The position numbers were made by a program, and so were the translations under genes. The notes beneath the pieces are model-generated. The model ran no database searches. It was not told the DNA's origin and saw only the letters and a list, made by a program, of their open reading frames with translations. From contig OY759215.1 of NCBI GenBank assembly GCA_963662175.1, positions 49,183,213-49,247,212 on the forward strand: DNA of 64,000 bases, read 5' to 3'. This document shows positions 10,521 through 22,026 of this stretch, piece after piece. The stretch comes from Aradus depressus (Eukaryota; Arthropoda; Insecta; Hemiptera; Aradidae). Position 1 is the stretch's first letter. Each line of letters begins with the position of its first letter.

Positions 10521-10654
10521 ACTTACTTCCCTGGAAGCTAGTCGAAGAAAAAAATGAAATTAATTAAAAATGAGTAGACTAATTTAATTAGTTTAGCCAA
10601 AGATCAATAGATAGCGCTCAGGAATATTAATATTAATAACTTAAAGGCTGCAAC

Positions 10655-10738
10655 AATTAATCAGATCTCGGATTTGGTCACGATTACAATACTTTATTAA
10701 TACCTTATATTATAGGTATAAGAAAGTAAAAAGTCTTG
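10655..10738 (+). repeat. Family B, 3' end
   Basis: GATTACAATACTT, then CTTATATTATAGGTATAAG and AAAGTAAAA: the family B terminal hairpin and A-rich end. Confidence 0.75.
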
Positions 10739-11411
10739 GTCTACAAACTATGCACATATTTTCCTTTTGAAGTAATTATTAACTTTGAAATAACGAGCTT
10801 TTTATTAGACGGAAAGTTTCAGGTCATTATGTTAATTAAACTAAACTAACAAGAATTATGAAGTTGACCAAGTTAAGAAGGAGACAGTATTGTTTGGGCT
10901 GAAATGTAGTCAAGTAAAGGGAAAGGGGGTGTGAGCTAAACTTGTGAGAAGAAATAAGTATTTGGGTAACAAGAGGGTGGAGGGATAAAGTCAAAGTTCC
11001 AAGTAGTATATAATTCAAGTTGATGCCCCTTCAACTTGCTCCTTACGCAATCAGGAACACGCTTCTGCTATCCTGATGGGTATTATGCTAATGTGAAGGC
11101 GTCTCTCTTTTGTCCTGTTTCTCTTTCATTTAATTATTTAATAAAAAAGTAACAACCCATGGTACGGATCCCACAAAACTTGGCCAAATAATAAGAAAAG
11201 TTTTGCCCTCAAGAGAAAACCATCATGAAGGCAAAACCATCTCAACAGTCTGTTCAAAACTTTTTAATTCTTTAGACATAAGCGTTTCACACTTTAGACC
11301 TGGGGTCGGTAACCTCATTGCATTTGAGGGGGTTGTACTTTAGAGTTCTACGTATAGACAGCGTATTTTTAAAAATCTAGAAAACAAACTGGGAAAAGAA
11401 CATATAGTAGC
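10739..11411. other. Unassigned, possible hAT-end trace
   Basis: Mostly nothing recognised. GGGGTCGGTAACCTC at about 11304 resembles hAT-type terminal sequences (GGGGTCGGCAACCT), but no partner end is seen. Confidence 0.25.
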
Positions 11412-11705
11412 TCAAATTCGTGCTGTTCGTTTAGCAAGTCCACAAAAACACTTCGAAGGGGACGAGGAATTATGAACCTGACAGATGCAGATCGACAGTC
11501 TGTCAAGTTGGAGAGGTCCAGATGTTTCCAGGAAGTTACAGTATAGAAGTGGCATGGTCTGGGTTAGGATTGCTCTTCGGCAATGAAGAGAGCTCATTTT
11601 CCTGGAAGGATCAATGGTCGGCATCCAGTAATTAGAGCATGTTTTGCAACCAGTCCTTCCCTTTTTCACAACTTTTCGGCCCTGACTTGATTCTGAATTT
11701 TTCAT
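11412..11705 (-). other. Unassigned open frame
   Basis: A 97-codon minus frame in DNA of even composition, without repeat-family similarity. No motif recognised. A second minus frame overlaps and reads LRSVFVDLLNEQHEF near its end, so the true frame, if any, is unclear. Confidence 0.2.
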
Positions 11706-11820
11706 GTTAAAGTTTAAAATATTTTGTTACTAACAGAGGAGATAACCTGCTAGTTTCGAATAAAAACTTGGTAAAACATGTAACATATATATATGTTTTT
11801 TTTCAACGCCCACCCTTATG

Positions 11821-12038
11821 GAAATTTCTTTTGGCTGTCAGAGGGTGGGGGAGAGTAGGCCATTTTTATTTTGGCCTCACAGGGGCGGGCTATATTACCG
11901 GGGATATTTACAAACATGCATGGCCCCGGAAGAGAAGTTTAATTTATTTAATGAAACCCTCCCGGATGGAATGCGAACCCGCTCTCATGGTGTGTCCATG
12001 CAACCAAAGCCCATACGGCCACTACGCCCTCTATGTAA
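11821..12038 (-). mobile_element. SINE S2, head and body
   Basis: On the minus strand a tRNA-like head (GTGGCCGTATGGGCTTTGG ... GAGCGGGTTCGCATTCC) runs from about 12038 to 11955. A body with GGCCAAAATAAAAATGGCC follows, down to 11821. The body matches 29135-29225 and the head matches 25630-25710. The GGTTCGCATTCC block is a one-base-off RNA polymerase III B box. Confidence 0.75.
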
Positions 12039-12045
12039 TATTTGT

Positions 12046-12534
12046 AAGTGACTTGTATTGCGCTTTGAGGCACTCTGAGTTCAGTGAACAGTTAAATGAA
12101 ATGTCTCGGCGCCGACGGGGCTAATAGAGACCATGACAAACAACAAAAATGACTTCTTCTAATATTTTTTTAGGGGTCTCTTTATATTATCTTTTATTTT
12201 CCTTGGTTTTCATTCCATCTTGTGATAGCCCACTTCGAAGAATGACTCGTAAACCCCTACTTTAATCTTAGCCATATAAGTCAATGGAAGAAAGACGAGT
12301 ATTCTAGCAACTTGGGGTAACTCGAAAGTTGAGTAGAGAGGAACGAGGATTTCGAGTTTGTCATATTTTTCAAGTCACAGACACTCAATAATGAAATTTA
12401 GACGCTTCGGACGAAAGGAATGGTTAACACATAAAATTGCAAATTTTGTTCATAATGTACCTTATAGTAACTTTCTAAGTAGAGAAAGACGGACAATCGT
12501 AGAAACTTATAATAAATAGATAAATCAAACGTAG
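12046..12534. other. Nothing recognised
   Basis: AT-rich, no repeat-family match seen. Confidence 0.4.
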
Positions 12535-12710
12535 ATTTTTAAACTATTGTCTATGCTAGAGATATTTATACATAAACTACAGGTTTTACAGGTACTACAG
12601 GCATACATTCTTATGAGGTTCAGCCATAAACGAACACTAAACCTAACGATGGTGTAATGTGAATATCAGTAGTTTACATATAAAGGAATAGACAATATTT
12701 GAGAAAACAA
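12535..12710. repeat. Degenerate family D element
   Basis: AAACTATTGTCTATGCTAG at the left and GAATAGACAATATTTGAG at the right are diverged inverted ends of family D (compare TATTGTCTATTTCAC). Confidence 0.45.
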
Positions 12711-12734
12711 AGTTAATTTTAGTTAGTTATTATG

Positions 12735-12800
12735 ATTAATTCGCGGGCTTTAACTACGCCTACTACCAGAGCGCTCTTACGTGACTCTGATAAACACGAC
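12735..12800 (-). repeat. SINE S1 tail fragment
   Basis: GCGGGCTTTAACTACG, CTACTACCAGAGCGCTCTT and GTGACTCTG are parts of the S1 3' body, with a short internal deletion. Confidence 0.7.
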
Positions 12801-12949
12801 CTCTGTGATATATAATATATATATATATATATTGATTAAATTATATATTTTGAATACGCTGAGAAGTTTTGAAAAGTTTTATTTTAAAATAAACATCAGA
12901 TACACTTGTATTCCCTAAAAAAAGAGACATGTTTTCGTGGAAGCAAGTC

Positions 12950-13390
12950 AAAGGCTGAGTTACTAAAGTTTTTATCCAGCCCTCTCCTCTAATCCCCCTA
13001 ATCTTCTTCCGATTTTGCGGAAAAGTAATAGGTGTCGTCCTCATGGCGTTTTGAATTCAATATGAAATTTCATCTTGATTCATTGTGACAGTTATTGGAG
13101 TTTTTGTGTTAAGCCCCCCCAATCCTCCCCTTCACTTTGACCGATTTGACTGAGAGTCCATAGGTGTCGTCCTTAGAGGAATCTGAATATGCATATAAAA
13201 TTTCGTGTTTATGCATTCATTTTACCGGGAGTTATCATGTTCACATACATACAGACAAACATTTTTTTTTTTTTTCATTTTTGGAATCCGAGTGTCGGAA
13301 AGTAAATTCCGGAGAAAACACAACCTTGAATTTCTGACCGATTACATAACTTCTCCTATACTTCATATGAATGGGAAAGTAGAAATTAGA
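12950..13390 (+). repeat. Family A copy, 5'-truncated
   Basis: Contains AATAGGTGTCGTCCTCATGG twice in slightly different form (about 13028 and 13160), the poly-T/TTCATTTTTGGAAT block, and the end ACTTCTCCTATACTTCATAT with GGGAAAGTAGAAA, i.e. the 3' hairpin. Confidence 0.85.
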
Positions 13391-13911
13391 AAAAAAAAAA
13401 CGTTATTTCTTTTATTAAGGACTTTGAATTGGATGACTATCTTTATTGAGAGAGATAATATTGATTTGTGGCCCCAGTTTGTATTTATCGGTCGGCTATT
13501 GGCTATAACTGGGTTGTATTGATGTTTCCATCTGCGGCTACAATATCTGAGAGCACCTAGTCCGGGTCTAATGAAGCACTATTTAGCATTTATATTGGCC
13601 TATCCTAGACAAACAATAATGTAATATCGAGATTGGACAAACGGCTATGTCTCCATCAGATCCACCCAGTTGAATCAACCAGTATCACCAATAACCTTCA
13701 ACAAAACAACTTTTTTTTTTTTTTTTTACAACTGAAACAATAGTAGATGATTCTTATTGGGTATTTTTGCGCTGAATTCAGATCTGTAATTGAAAAGTCT
13801 CCATCATTTCCAGTTTTCATAGTATAGTCTTTTAAAAGTTTATTCATCATATTTCTAATTTGTCTCATTAAACTATAATTAATAATAATAATAATAATAA
13901 TTTTGTTTTTT
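13391..13911. other. Nothing recognised
   Basis: AT-rich with an (AAT)n run near 13880. Confidence 0.4.
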
Positions 13912-14100
13912 GAAGCTAAAATTTTAAGCCCATTGCTACAATAGTTTCTGGTTTAGAGCGCTCACAAAGTTCCGTTCAGATACACACACAAATACAGACA
14001 TCATTGCTAAAATGGCCATTTATTCAGGAGACCTCCCATAAAATCCGCTCAAAAAATTCGATCTCGGATATTGGAACGATTATATAAGAAAATAATAATA
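13912..14100 (+). repeat. Family B, 3' half
   Basis: TTGCTACAATAGTTTCTGG, GAGCGCTCACAAAGTT, CAGACATCATTGCTAAAATGG and CGATTATATAAG follow the family B order. Confidence 0.75.
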
Positions 14101-14487
14101 GTAAATAAAATACAGTATACAAAATATAAAATTGGAGTCACCCGTCGATAAATGATTTTAACTTTATCTACCGATTTTGTGAAATGAGTTCAATTCAAAA
14201 ATTTTAATTGTCCGTGAGTGCTTGGTACACCTGCTCTAATTATTTTTATAAAGCTGTACGTTATGTCGCATTTTTTTATATGATTTTCCTCGTGAATCCA
14301 ATTACTTATTTTTATTTTTCAGGATGATATTACTGATGAGACTGTGGTCTCATTAAATGAGGATAACCCACATATTTATTGCGAAAAGAAGAGACTTCAT
14401 ATAAATAAAAAAAATTTACAACGACTACACCAAAACGATATCATTTTAACATCAACCCGATCATCAGTCTGGCTTCCTAAAAAATAT
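14101..14487. other. Nothing recognised
   Basis: AT-rich. A short open frame starts at 14344 but has no recognisable motif. Confidence 0.35.
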
Positions 14488-14600
14488 GTGGCCATTACTG
14501 GAAGTGGACATTCTTATGCCAACCACTTTTGTACAGTACCCCCTTCCCACTCTCAAATTTTGGCCTTTGGCCTTACTGCGTATACAAAGTAACGTGTTAG
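14488..14600 (+). repeat. Family M, left half
   Basis: TGTGGCCATTACTGG, GACATTCTTATGCCAACCAC and CCCACTCTCAAATTT match the left part of family M (complete copies at 16.1 and 22.6 kb). Confidence 0.7.
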
Positions 14601-14734
14601 CATCAACAGTTTTCTTTGTGTTGTGCGTGGTGACATCACTTTGAAATAAATGTGAGTGGGGGGAGAGAGAGGGGTATTTTGATATGGCTACATCACATAT
14701 ATATGTTTTCTTTATTTTGACAGATTACTTATCT

Positions 14735-14848
14735 TAGACTAATGCCCGGGCTATAACTATGAGATCATATCGCCTACTAACAAAGCGTTCCGGTGGACAT
14801 GACCCGACTCTAATGTTGGAGTCCTAAATGTTGTCTCTCCAAGTTAAA
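14735..14848 (-). repeat. SINE S1 tail fragment
   Basis: TGCCCGGGCTATAACTATGA through GGACATGACCCGACTCTA to GGAGTCCTAAATGTTG: the S1 3' half, diverged. Confidence 0.75.
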
Positions 14849-14849
14849 G

Positions 14850-15125
14850 ACTGAATGAAATTTCATATTTAAAGTCAAAACTCAATGAGGACATAACCTG
14901 TCAAATTTCAACGATATCGGCCGAAGAGAAGGGGCTCAATTCAAAAACCCTAATAACTCCCGATGTAATGAATATATCGACACAAGATTCGAAAGCCTCT
15001 ATGTAAGTCAAATATTGAGTTTTAGCCCAAACGGTCGATTGACTTTGGAGAGAGAGCGAAAACTTAATTAATGAATTCTTGTTAGAGAAGTACATAGTCG
15101 TTGATTCACCGACGACTTTTATATT
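14850..15125 (-). repeat. Family A copy, 5' half
   Basis: Directly abuts the S1 fragment. Reads TCAAAAACCCTAATAACTCC, CCAAACGGTCGATTGACTTT, and ends in the 5' palindrome GTTGATTCACCGACGAC. Confidence 0.85.
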
Positions 15126-15909
15126 TTCTCATGAACTTTACGATAGTCCACAGTAATGCGATAAGTTTTCTCATGATAAAAAGATAAAAAAATCCCATGC
15201 ATTTTTAAAATGCATATTGAGACAGATGTTTAGGCTAGAGGAAGGATTTTACTGGCAAGTTCATATTGAATGAAAATTACTTTGCCACTTTTAATGGAGA
15301 GATGAAGCCCATATTTCAGCTACTGAAAATTTAATTAAAAAACTTTAAGGCCGGCTGTTGATTGGAATAGGGCAATTGATTCTGCGATTACATTTTTTTA
15401 TTTATCGCCTAAACCAAATCGAAAGGCGAATGAACTGCTATTTTTAAATATAATAATATTGAAACTAGGTGTGCAATACATTCTGCTGTTTGCAAAAACT
15501 CAGAGTCAGGCTTATCTGTATAAAAAAACTCAGTTAATGTTTTAATAATTATCAGTAACTTCTCTTGTATGTTCTTTATGAATATATTAATACTTTAAAT
15601 AGATTTCAATTGAATTCAATGGATTTTTTCTAGCCTTTTTGTAGAACAGCTGTGAATATTTTTATAAAGGGGTTTAGGAGGAGTACGAGTTTAACGAAAT
15701 AATGAGTCGCCGAAGAAAGAGCTTCGTAAACTCAGCTCAATTAATAATAATAATTATAACATTATTTATTTCCATTGAACCATAACCCATGATATGTCAT
15801 AAAAATATATACCTACATCAAGTTAGCTTAGATTAGATACATAAACTATTCTTAACTTTTAGGGTCGGACCCACATGTGTTTAATAATAACAATAATAGT
15901 AAAAAAAAC
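15126..15909. other. AT-rich DNA, nothing recognised
   Basis: No feature seen. Confidence 0.45.
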
Positions 15910-16095
15910 GTGTTAGTTGACTACCTAAGAGGTCATATCGCCTACCAGAGCGCTCTTTCGTCGTTCTGTTGGACATGAGCCCGGCTCTACAGTGGGAGTC
16001 CTAAATTTTGTCAACCCAGGTTTATTTAATTGGGATTATCTTTAACGAGTACTTGACATCGTACAGTATCGCTTAACGTCACATCCGGAAGACAA
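15910..16095 (-). repeat. SINE S1 copy lacking its head
   Basis: AGGTCATATCGCCTACCAG, GACATGAGCCCGGCTCTAC, TAACGAGTACTTGACATCG and TCGCTTAACGTCACATCCG match S1 in order on the minus strand. The tRNA-like part is absent. Confidence 0.75.
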
Positions 16096-16112
16096 AAAAT
16101 AAAATAATATGT

Positions 16113-16365
16113 GATTTGGCCAACACAGGACTTTATACCAACCACCTTTAAACAGATCACTCTCTCTACTCCTCCACTCTTTCAAATTTCCGTGCTGGCA
16201 TTACTGGTTATTAAGTAAGGTATAGGCGGTTTTCTTTGTTTCATTGTATACCGTAATTGTGTAAGAGTGACTTTCATACACCCACAGTAATACTGGTATG
16301 AAAGAAATTTGAGAGGAGGGAGGGGGTGATTGATCTGTACGAAGGTGGTTGGTATAAGAAAGAAT
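16113..16365. mobile_element. Family M element, complete
   Basis: MITE-like element of about 250 bp. The left arm reads CTTTATACCAACCACCTT, CAGATCACTCT and CTTTCAAATTTC. The right arm gives the complement: GAAATTTGAGAGG, TGATCTGTACGAAGGTGG, GGTATAAGAAAG. No coding capacity. Mobility would need a transposase supplied in trans. Confidence 0.8.
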
Positions 16366-16370
16366 ATATA

Positions 16371-17002
16371 TATTTTTTTCTTGATCTTTATTCGATGTAA
16401 TTTATAAAAACAGTATCAATAATAGTTAGGGTTTAGGGTACTACCAATAGTAAAGATATATCTTATAATTCGTTGCTATTCGATACAATTTAAACATTAA
16501 TTTGAAATATTTTTTACGAAAATATATTTTCCATTCTTCTTCTCTGGGGCGCTACATCTCCTAACTTCCCATCCAAATGAGTTCTCAAGGTATTTTCACC
16601 TCCCAGATGAATTAACCTAAAGCCCTCGGTCGGATTTCGAACCCACGATTTCGCTCCCAGCTACCTTTGCGAATATTCTATGATATATTGTAATAAGAGA
16701 GTTTTAATTGCACTCATTTAGAAAAGGACCGTATTTTTTGTTCTATCGGTTGTATGTCCTTTCTTTTCTGAGTATAGTGAGTGATATTTCGTACTCAAAA
16801 TTGGTTAAATCAACGTTTGTCATTGGAACTGTCAGAGAACAGAAAATCCCACATGACTGACTTGGTCAATCCGTCAGCAAATATATGTGTAGTTTCAGAG
16901 GAGCAGGAGGGTGCTGTGAATGGGTTCTATCGATCAATCCAATATATGGTTTGTCTGTCTCTTCGGTACCATTATTTTTAATAAATTTTCGATTATATAT
17001 AT
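16371..17002. other. Nothing recognised
   Basis: AT-rich, no repeat-family match seen. Confidence 0.35.
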
Positions 17003-17075
17003 ACAAAGTGTAGGGGATGTTGTGTAATTTGAAAAAATTGAAAATAGAGTTTTCTCGGGAATTTCACAGAGTATC
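17003..17075 (-). repeat. Family A hairpin-end fragment
   Basis: ACAAAGTGTAGGGGATGTTG, then GAGTTTTCTCGGGAATTTCA. Confidence 0.65.
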
Positions 17076-17079
17076 TCCA

Positions 17080-17130
17080 GAGGCTCCGAAGGACGGCGTG
17101 CTCAATTTTTTTCACTTTCCAGATAAAACA
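17080..17130 (-). repeat. SINE S1 body fragment
   Basis: GAAGGACGGCGTGCTCAATT, then CCAGATAAAACACTTAAGGG: the segment next to the tRNA-like head. Confidence 0.65.
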
Positions 17131-17132
17131 CT

Positions 17133-17245
17133 TAAGGGTTGTACAGATCACTTTCTCTCCCCGTTCCCCCTCTCAAAATCATTTCCCTGGCTTTCCTTTC
17201 CTCAGCATATGTTTCGCATTGTCCTTTCAGTCAAACCATTGGACT
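17133..17245 (+). repeat. Family M fragment
   Basis: TTGTACAGATCACTTTCTCT and CCCCCTCTCAAAATCATTTC match the left arm of the 22.6-kb copy. Confidence 0.6.
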
Positions 17246-17309
17246 TAGAATAATGTGGTCTGTGAGGATTGCAAAAAAAAAAATAAAAAAAGTTGTTGAA
17301 TCACTGGCG

Positions 17310-17550
17310 ATGAACTACCCCAGAACTAAATTTTGTGTCGATAAATTCATTACAATGGCAGTTATTAGGGTTTTTGAATTAAGCCCCCTCCCCAGAACCC
17401 TCCTTCTCTTCGGCTGAAACCTCTGATATTTGGCACAGACACATAAGAATACAGAAACTCAGATTTTTTTTTAATATTTGAAAAACAAGAAAATGTGTTG
17501 AAAACTCTAATTTTTGACCGATTAGCTGGGGAAGTGAAACAGGCGATCTG
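17310..17550 (+). repeat. Family A copy with internal deletion
   Basis: TAAATTTTGTGTCGATAAAT, CAGTTATTAGGGTTTTTG, then directly the end: GACCGATTAGCTGGGGAAGT. The TATAC/GTATA stem of the hairpin is deleted. Confidence 0.8.
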
Positions 17551-18046
17551 ACGTGTACCTGTGTAACTTTACGAACTCAAACCAATTTGACATCCAGCTT
17601 CATTACAGTATAGTTCTATGAAATTTTTAAAAGTTGTTTCTTCCTAATCATAATTCTTTTCCATTTTACGTGGCTGTGATCCTTTAGCAAGTGACCGTCT
17701 ACTTTCTCAAGTAAAGTTATGAAAATTCGGTACGAACTATGAAAAGTGCCCCATTTGATAGATAGATATGAAATTTAATATCTCAACAGATATATAATAT
17801 GTGAGGTGGACAAAGCCTGTTGATTTACGAGTCTGGGGTGATGTATGGTCTGTTGGGATCATCTTCCGTCTTTCATTGGTGATAAATTGTAAACTCGTAC
17901 TACTTAATACATAGGGGGGGGAGGGGGTTGACCCAACTTCCCTCTCTACTCCCCCATTTTGTATCTATTGAAATTCAAATTTCTAATATCTAGTCCAGCT
18001 ATTGTTAACACAATTTCCTTTTTTCACTCATCCTTATGAAAAATAC
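17551..18046. other. Nothing recognised
   Basis: No feature seen. Confidence 0.4.
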
Positions 18047-18365
18047 CAACGTCTTGGTGAATCACTGTCTATATTCTTCCCCAGCGCAAATTAATCAACT
18101 TAGTTTTAGTTCTCCCTCTGAAACCGACTTGGTTCAAAATCAATAGAAGTCGTAGGGACTTCTGAATTTTCATACTAAATTCCATGTCGATACATCAACA
18201 GTTATTAGAGTTTTTGTGTTTAGCCCCCTCTCCTTTGACTGATTTCGCTTAAAATGTACAGATGTTGTCAATATGGGATTTCAAATTTATATATAAAATT
18301 TCGTTTTGATCGATATATTACATCGGCAATTATTAAGGGTTTTTGTAGAATAGACGCATAGACAG
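18047..18365 (+). repeat. Family A, joined to family B
   Basis: Starts at the 5' palindrome (TTGGTGAATCACTG), passes CTTCCCCAGCGCAAATTAAT and ACAGTTATTAGAGTTTTTG. At about 18365 it continues with family B rather than family A sequence. Confidence 0.75.
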
Positions 18366-18480
18366 ACATCATTGCGAAAATAGTCAAAACATGTTCAAGG
18401 GACCTTAAAAAGTAAAATTCCTTTGAGAACTAAATTCGGACTTTTACACTTCCTTGTACTAAAGTTATGAAGAAAGGAAA
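18366..18480 (+). repeat. Family B, 3' part
   Basis: GACAGACATCATTGCGAAAA and GTCAAAACATGTTCAAGGGA through ACACTTCCTTGTACTAAAG. The A-to-B junction could be a recombinant or an intermediate subfamily. Confidence 0.7.
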
Positions 18481-18845
18481 CTTTTTATTTTTCAATCTCA
18501 ATTGAGAACCAATACACTATAACTCGTTGGCAACGCTCCGTTTAAAGAGTTGGAGGCCTTCCGCCATTTGATCCGTATGAACGACCCTCTAAGGTACAGG
18601 TATGTCAAAGTAAACCTGACGAAGACAAGAAAATCCCTACAAGAGGAAAAAGTCGATCAGCAATAAAGTTGAAGTATGATCGTAAAGTGTTTCCCAATAT
18701 CCTTTACCCCCTCAAATCATCTTGTTTCGATACAATATTTCTTCTTTTGGACCCTAATCTATTTCAGAAAATAAGGCTTTATTTCTTTGTTTTTTATATA
18801 TATATTTTTTTTTGGTTTTAATTTTTACTCTCTTATTCTTCTAGG
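18481..18845. other. Nothing recognised
   Basis: No feature seen. Confidence 0.4.
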
Positions 18846-18930
18846 ACAGGGATGGACAAACTACGGCCCGGGGTTCGGATATGGTCCGCCGCGCGGCACA
18901 ATGCGGCCGCAGAAGGACTCGAGAACGTGA
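18846..18930 (+). repeat. hAT-like transposon end
   Basis: CAGGGATGGACAAACTACGG, then CCC-rich and GCGGC-rich sequence. This is close to the CAGGGGTGGGCAAACT(A/T)CGGCCCG terminus known from hAT elements of many animals. No opposite end or 8-bp duplication found, so a fragment. Confidence 0.55.
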
Positions 18931-19076
18931 TAATCTTTGTTTTATCGTGTTAATCGCTTTGTTTCCATCGTATAGGTAATTTTAAAGAGAGCTGATTACG
19001 TATTGCGTTAAAGTTCTTTCCGAATAAGGAAGCTTAATGTGCTCAAAAATAATCGCGTAATCTACCAGCAGTTAAG

Positions 19077-19182
19077 AGGGCGCTGGTAACTCGGGGGTTG
19101 CGTGCTTGCTTACTGAGCTCAAGATAAAACTTAAGCATGCCGTCCTTCCTTGAAGCCCTTGCATGAATCATAATAACTATTT
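19077..19182 (+). mobile_element. SINE S1, internally deleted, with 14-bp TSD
   Basis: Only 106 bp: head start (AGGGCGCTGGTAACTC), TCTGAGCTCAAG-like region, TTAAGCATGCCGTCCTTCC, then a jump to the tail GCATGAATCATAA. Flanked by TACCAGCAGTTAAG (19063-19076) and TACCAGCAGTCAAG (19183-19196), one mismatch. The duplication shows it was inserted by retroposition. The deletion may predate or follow insertion. Confidence 0.85.
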
Positions 19183-19196
19183 TACCAGCAGTCAAG

Positions 19197-19860
19197 CATT
19201 CATAAGATATGTCTCTTATTAAATATATACACTACGACACGTCGAATGGACTGAGAAAACATTCCTCTCATGGTGATCTTAATTTCTCCCTAATCTTCTT
19301 TCTGAATCCTGATTTGGCAAGAAAATAAGGCAATTAGTGTCATCACGCAAAAACGTTTAAACCTTATCTAAGAGAGTGATTATTCTTAAACGTTTATGAA
19401 CCGGTCTAATGGGAATGTAGACCATTAGATTTCCACCTTGCCAGATCTATTTTCTATAGATAGGAAAGAGGTCAGGTGATTTAACCTCACAATCAAATTC
19501 AAATTAAATCGTCCCTTTAATCCTCAGTTAGACAAATCCGCATCTAATCGAACAATCATTACTACAGTCAGGCCGGTGACTCATGTCCCTGGGACATTTG
19601 AAAGATGGGTTGGGGAGTGAGCTTGTTCTAGCCACCCCCGCCCATCACATACAACCCTTCAATTACCTGTTCACCTTTTTTGGTAATTAGCATTATTTTC
19701 CTCTTCTATTAGAAAATAATATTGAAACTTTTTTATATTCGTATTTTTTTATCTACGAGTACCCCAGGATCAACACTTGTCAGTTCTTTACAAATCGACC
19801 GAACAGCGATTCAGATTCAATTGTAGACTTTTTTGATAATGTAGATGTTCAAAAGATGAT
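19197..19860. other. Nothing recognised
   Basis: No repeat-family match. A short inverted pair, AAACGTTTAA and TTAAACGTTT, lies near 19350-19395. Confidence 0.4.
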
Positions 19861-19935
19861 GTACTACGAGGTCATATCGCCTACTACCAGAGGACCTCAT
19901 TCGTCACTCTGGTGGACGAGCTGTAGTTAAATGTG
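19861..19935 (-). repeat. SINE S1 tail fragment
   Basis: ACTACGAGGTCATATCGCCT and CGTCACTCTGGTGGAC. Confidence 0.75.
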
Positions 19936-20435
19936 GAATGCCAAGAAAGAAGTACAGAAGATTCCGGCCTTTGTCAGATCTAGGGGGCTCTTGATTAGAG
20001 AAACATTACTTCAAGAGGGAGAAACTTCAAACAGCTTCATTTATCGTTTATTTAACTTCAAAATTCTCAAAATACTAAAGTGGGGGAGAGTTGAAAAAAT
20101 AATTTAATATCTAAATGAAAATTTAATTGACAAGTATATAACTACTTGAATATATTTGTGGCTGGAATATATAGTAATAAAATACATTTACTGAGAAGTA
20201 TGTTCCGATCACAAACTGAAGGGTTCCCTAGAAAAAAAATCCTTTGAAGTACGTTTTTCAAATTTAAATTTTTAATTTATAAAATGTTTTTCAAAAAACC
20301 ACAGAACTGTTTGATATCAATGGCATTGGTATAGACAGGACCTAAATATAATAGGTTTTCTATATAAACAATTGTTGTATATTGATCATTATATTCATTT
20401 TGCAGAAACAGACCTAAGGTTTAACACCGAAGTCA
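19936..20435. other. Nothing recognised
   Basis: AT-rich. Confidence 0.4.
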
Positions 20436-20580
20436 ACTCTCAGAAGTACTTAGGGGCCACTTTGGACTTAATTTTAGCCAAAGTCCAATCTGATCTAAGT
20501 TGGGACATCTTCATATCAAAATTCATGTTCATTGCTACAATATTTTGTGAATTAGAGCACTCAAAAAATTCGGGTTAAGT
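20436..20580 (+). repeat. Family B, internal part
   Basis: TCCAATCTGATCTAAGTTGG, TTCATTGCTACAATATTTTG and GAGCACTCAAAAAATTCGGG. Confidence 0.65.
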
Positions 20581-21005
20581 TTTGAATTGAACGTTGAGTA
20601 GAACATCGTTTCAAAGATCTTAAGTAGGCAGTGAGGCATCATATATTTCAAATTATGGGTGGGTTTGTCACAAAACAGCTTCCAAATGATTTATATAGCG
20701 CTCAATAAAAGCGTTTATCTCCATATGTGAATCTGTAGTTTTGTCTGTTCGAGTGTTAGTAACAAATTGGAGCAAAAACTAATGAATCAATTTCAATGAA
20801 ATTTCAAATGTAGCATAATTACATGTCCGATTGAATCATAGGCTTTTTGGGGGGCCAACAACATAAAATAAATGAAAACTCATAGAAATAAAAGTTGTCG
20901 ACTTCTTTTTTTTTTTTTTTTTTTTGCCTTATGGTCGATGCATATTATGGTTGATTGTCTACTATACTGGCCAGTATTCCTTTATATTACACAGTATTAC
21001 TTTAT
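20581..21005. other. Nothing recognised
   Basis: AT-rich with a poly-T run near 20910. Confidence 0.4.
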
Positions 21006-21090
21006 ACGGTAGGAATGTGCCACTGATGATGACGTGTTGAAAACCAATTCTGGCCAAAAATAATACCGTGAGAAGACGTATTTTATTTCA
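21006..21090 (+). repeat. Family J copy
   Basis: ATGTGCCACTGATGATGACG, TTGAAAACCAATTCTGGCC, CCGTGAGAAGACGTATTTT. Confidence 0.7.
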
Positions 21091-21189
21091 ATGAGAAATC
21101 TTCTCCCACAACAACTATCACAAATGAATCCCAAACTCGTTAACGGTTGATCGGTTTTTTTTGAAATATCACGTCCTTGTAACGTATCA

Positions 21190-21485
21190 AACATAAACCA
21201 TATGTCATCTCCGAATTTTAAACTACAGAGGGGGGGAGCAAACAAAAAAAATCAGAAATGTCGATACATGCACAACAACGGCAGTTATTTTGAGTTAAGC
21301 TTCTCTCCTAATCCCCCCTCCCCTTTTGCCGATTCGGGAGTTACCTTGTTCACAGAAAACAGATTTTTTTTATATATTTGGAATCTAGAGGTCGGAAAAC
21401 ATGAAATTCAGTTAAAAACTCATCGAATTTTTGACCGATTAATTATTTTTTGATCCTACATTTCCTACAGCTGGGGAAGTAAAAA
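21190..21485 (+). repeat. Family A copy with deletions
   Basis: TGTCGATACATG, GAGTTAAGCTTCTCTCCTAA, GGAATCTAGAGGTCGGAAAA and the end CAGCTGGGGAAGTAAAAAAT. Confidence 0.8.
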
Positions 21486-22026
21486 ATTCTTTAATGGTTG
21501 ACTTTTCGAAAAATCAAAATGTAACAAATCAAATTCGCAACGTTAGAACATACCGATATTTGACCTGATGTGGGGAAGATGCTGCTAATATTGGTTTATT
21601 ACGTAAGCCGTGAGGCTTCAGAAATATATCTGCTTAAAGTTACTCAGGGTTAAGAAGGCCGGTTAGCTCGCATGAAAACCATATGTTGGCAGTTAAGCAT
21701 GTAAGTTTATAAGTTTAACACTCAGCAGTTATTAAAACCCCTTTCTTGCTGTCATTTGACTATTTACATTTGATTTGAAACGATCGAGTCGACAGTTAGC
21801 CCTTGCTGTTATCATCTAAGTCGAGGTGATAACGCTGAGAACTTGTCATGTTAATGTTTCCTCTTCAAAGCTTTGTCAAATAAATAAAATTAGCACTTCT
21901 CCGGCTCAAACTGCTTCCACTCTTGCCTTGGCAAATTTTCATTAGGCAGCTCTTTTACTGGATGATTCGCTTCAATGACTTTCAGTTAATTAAAATACTC
22001 CTCTCTTTATACAATGTCCTATGCCT
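21486..22026. other. Nothing recognised
   Basis: No repeat-family match seen. Confidence 0.35.

Noticed and set aside
11768..12124. 118- and 77-codon plus frames
   Set aside because: They lie over the S2 SINE on the opposite strand and show no protein motif.
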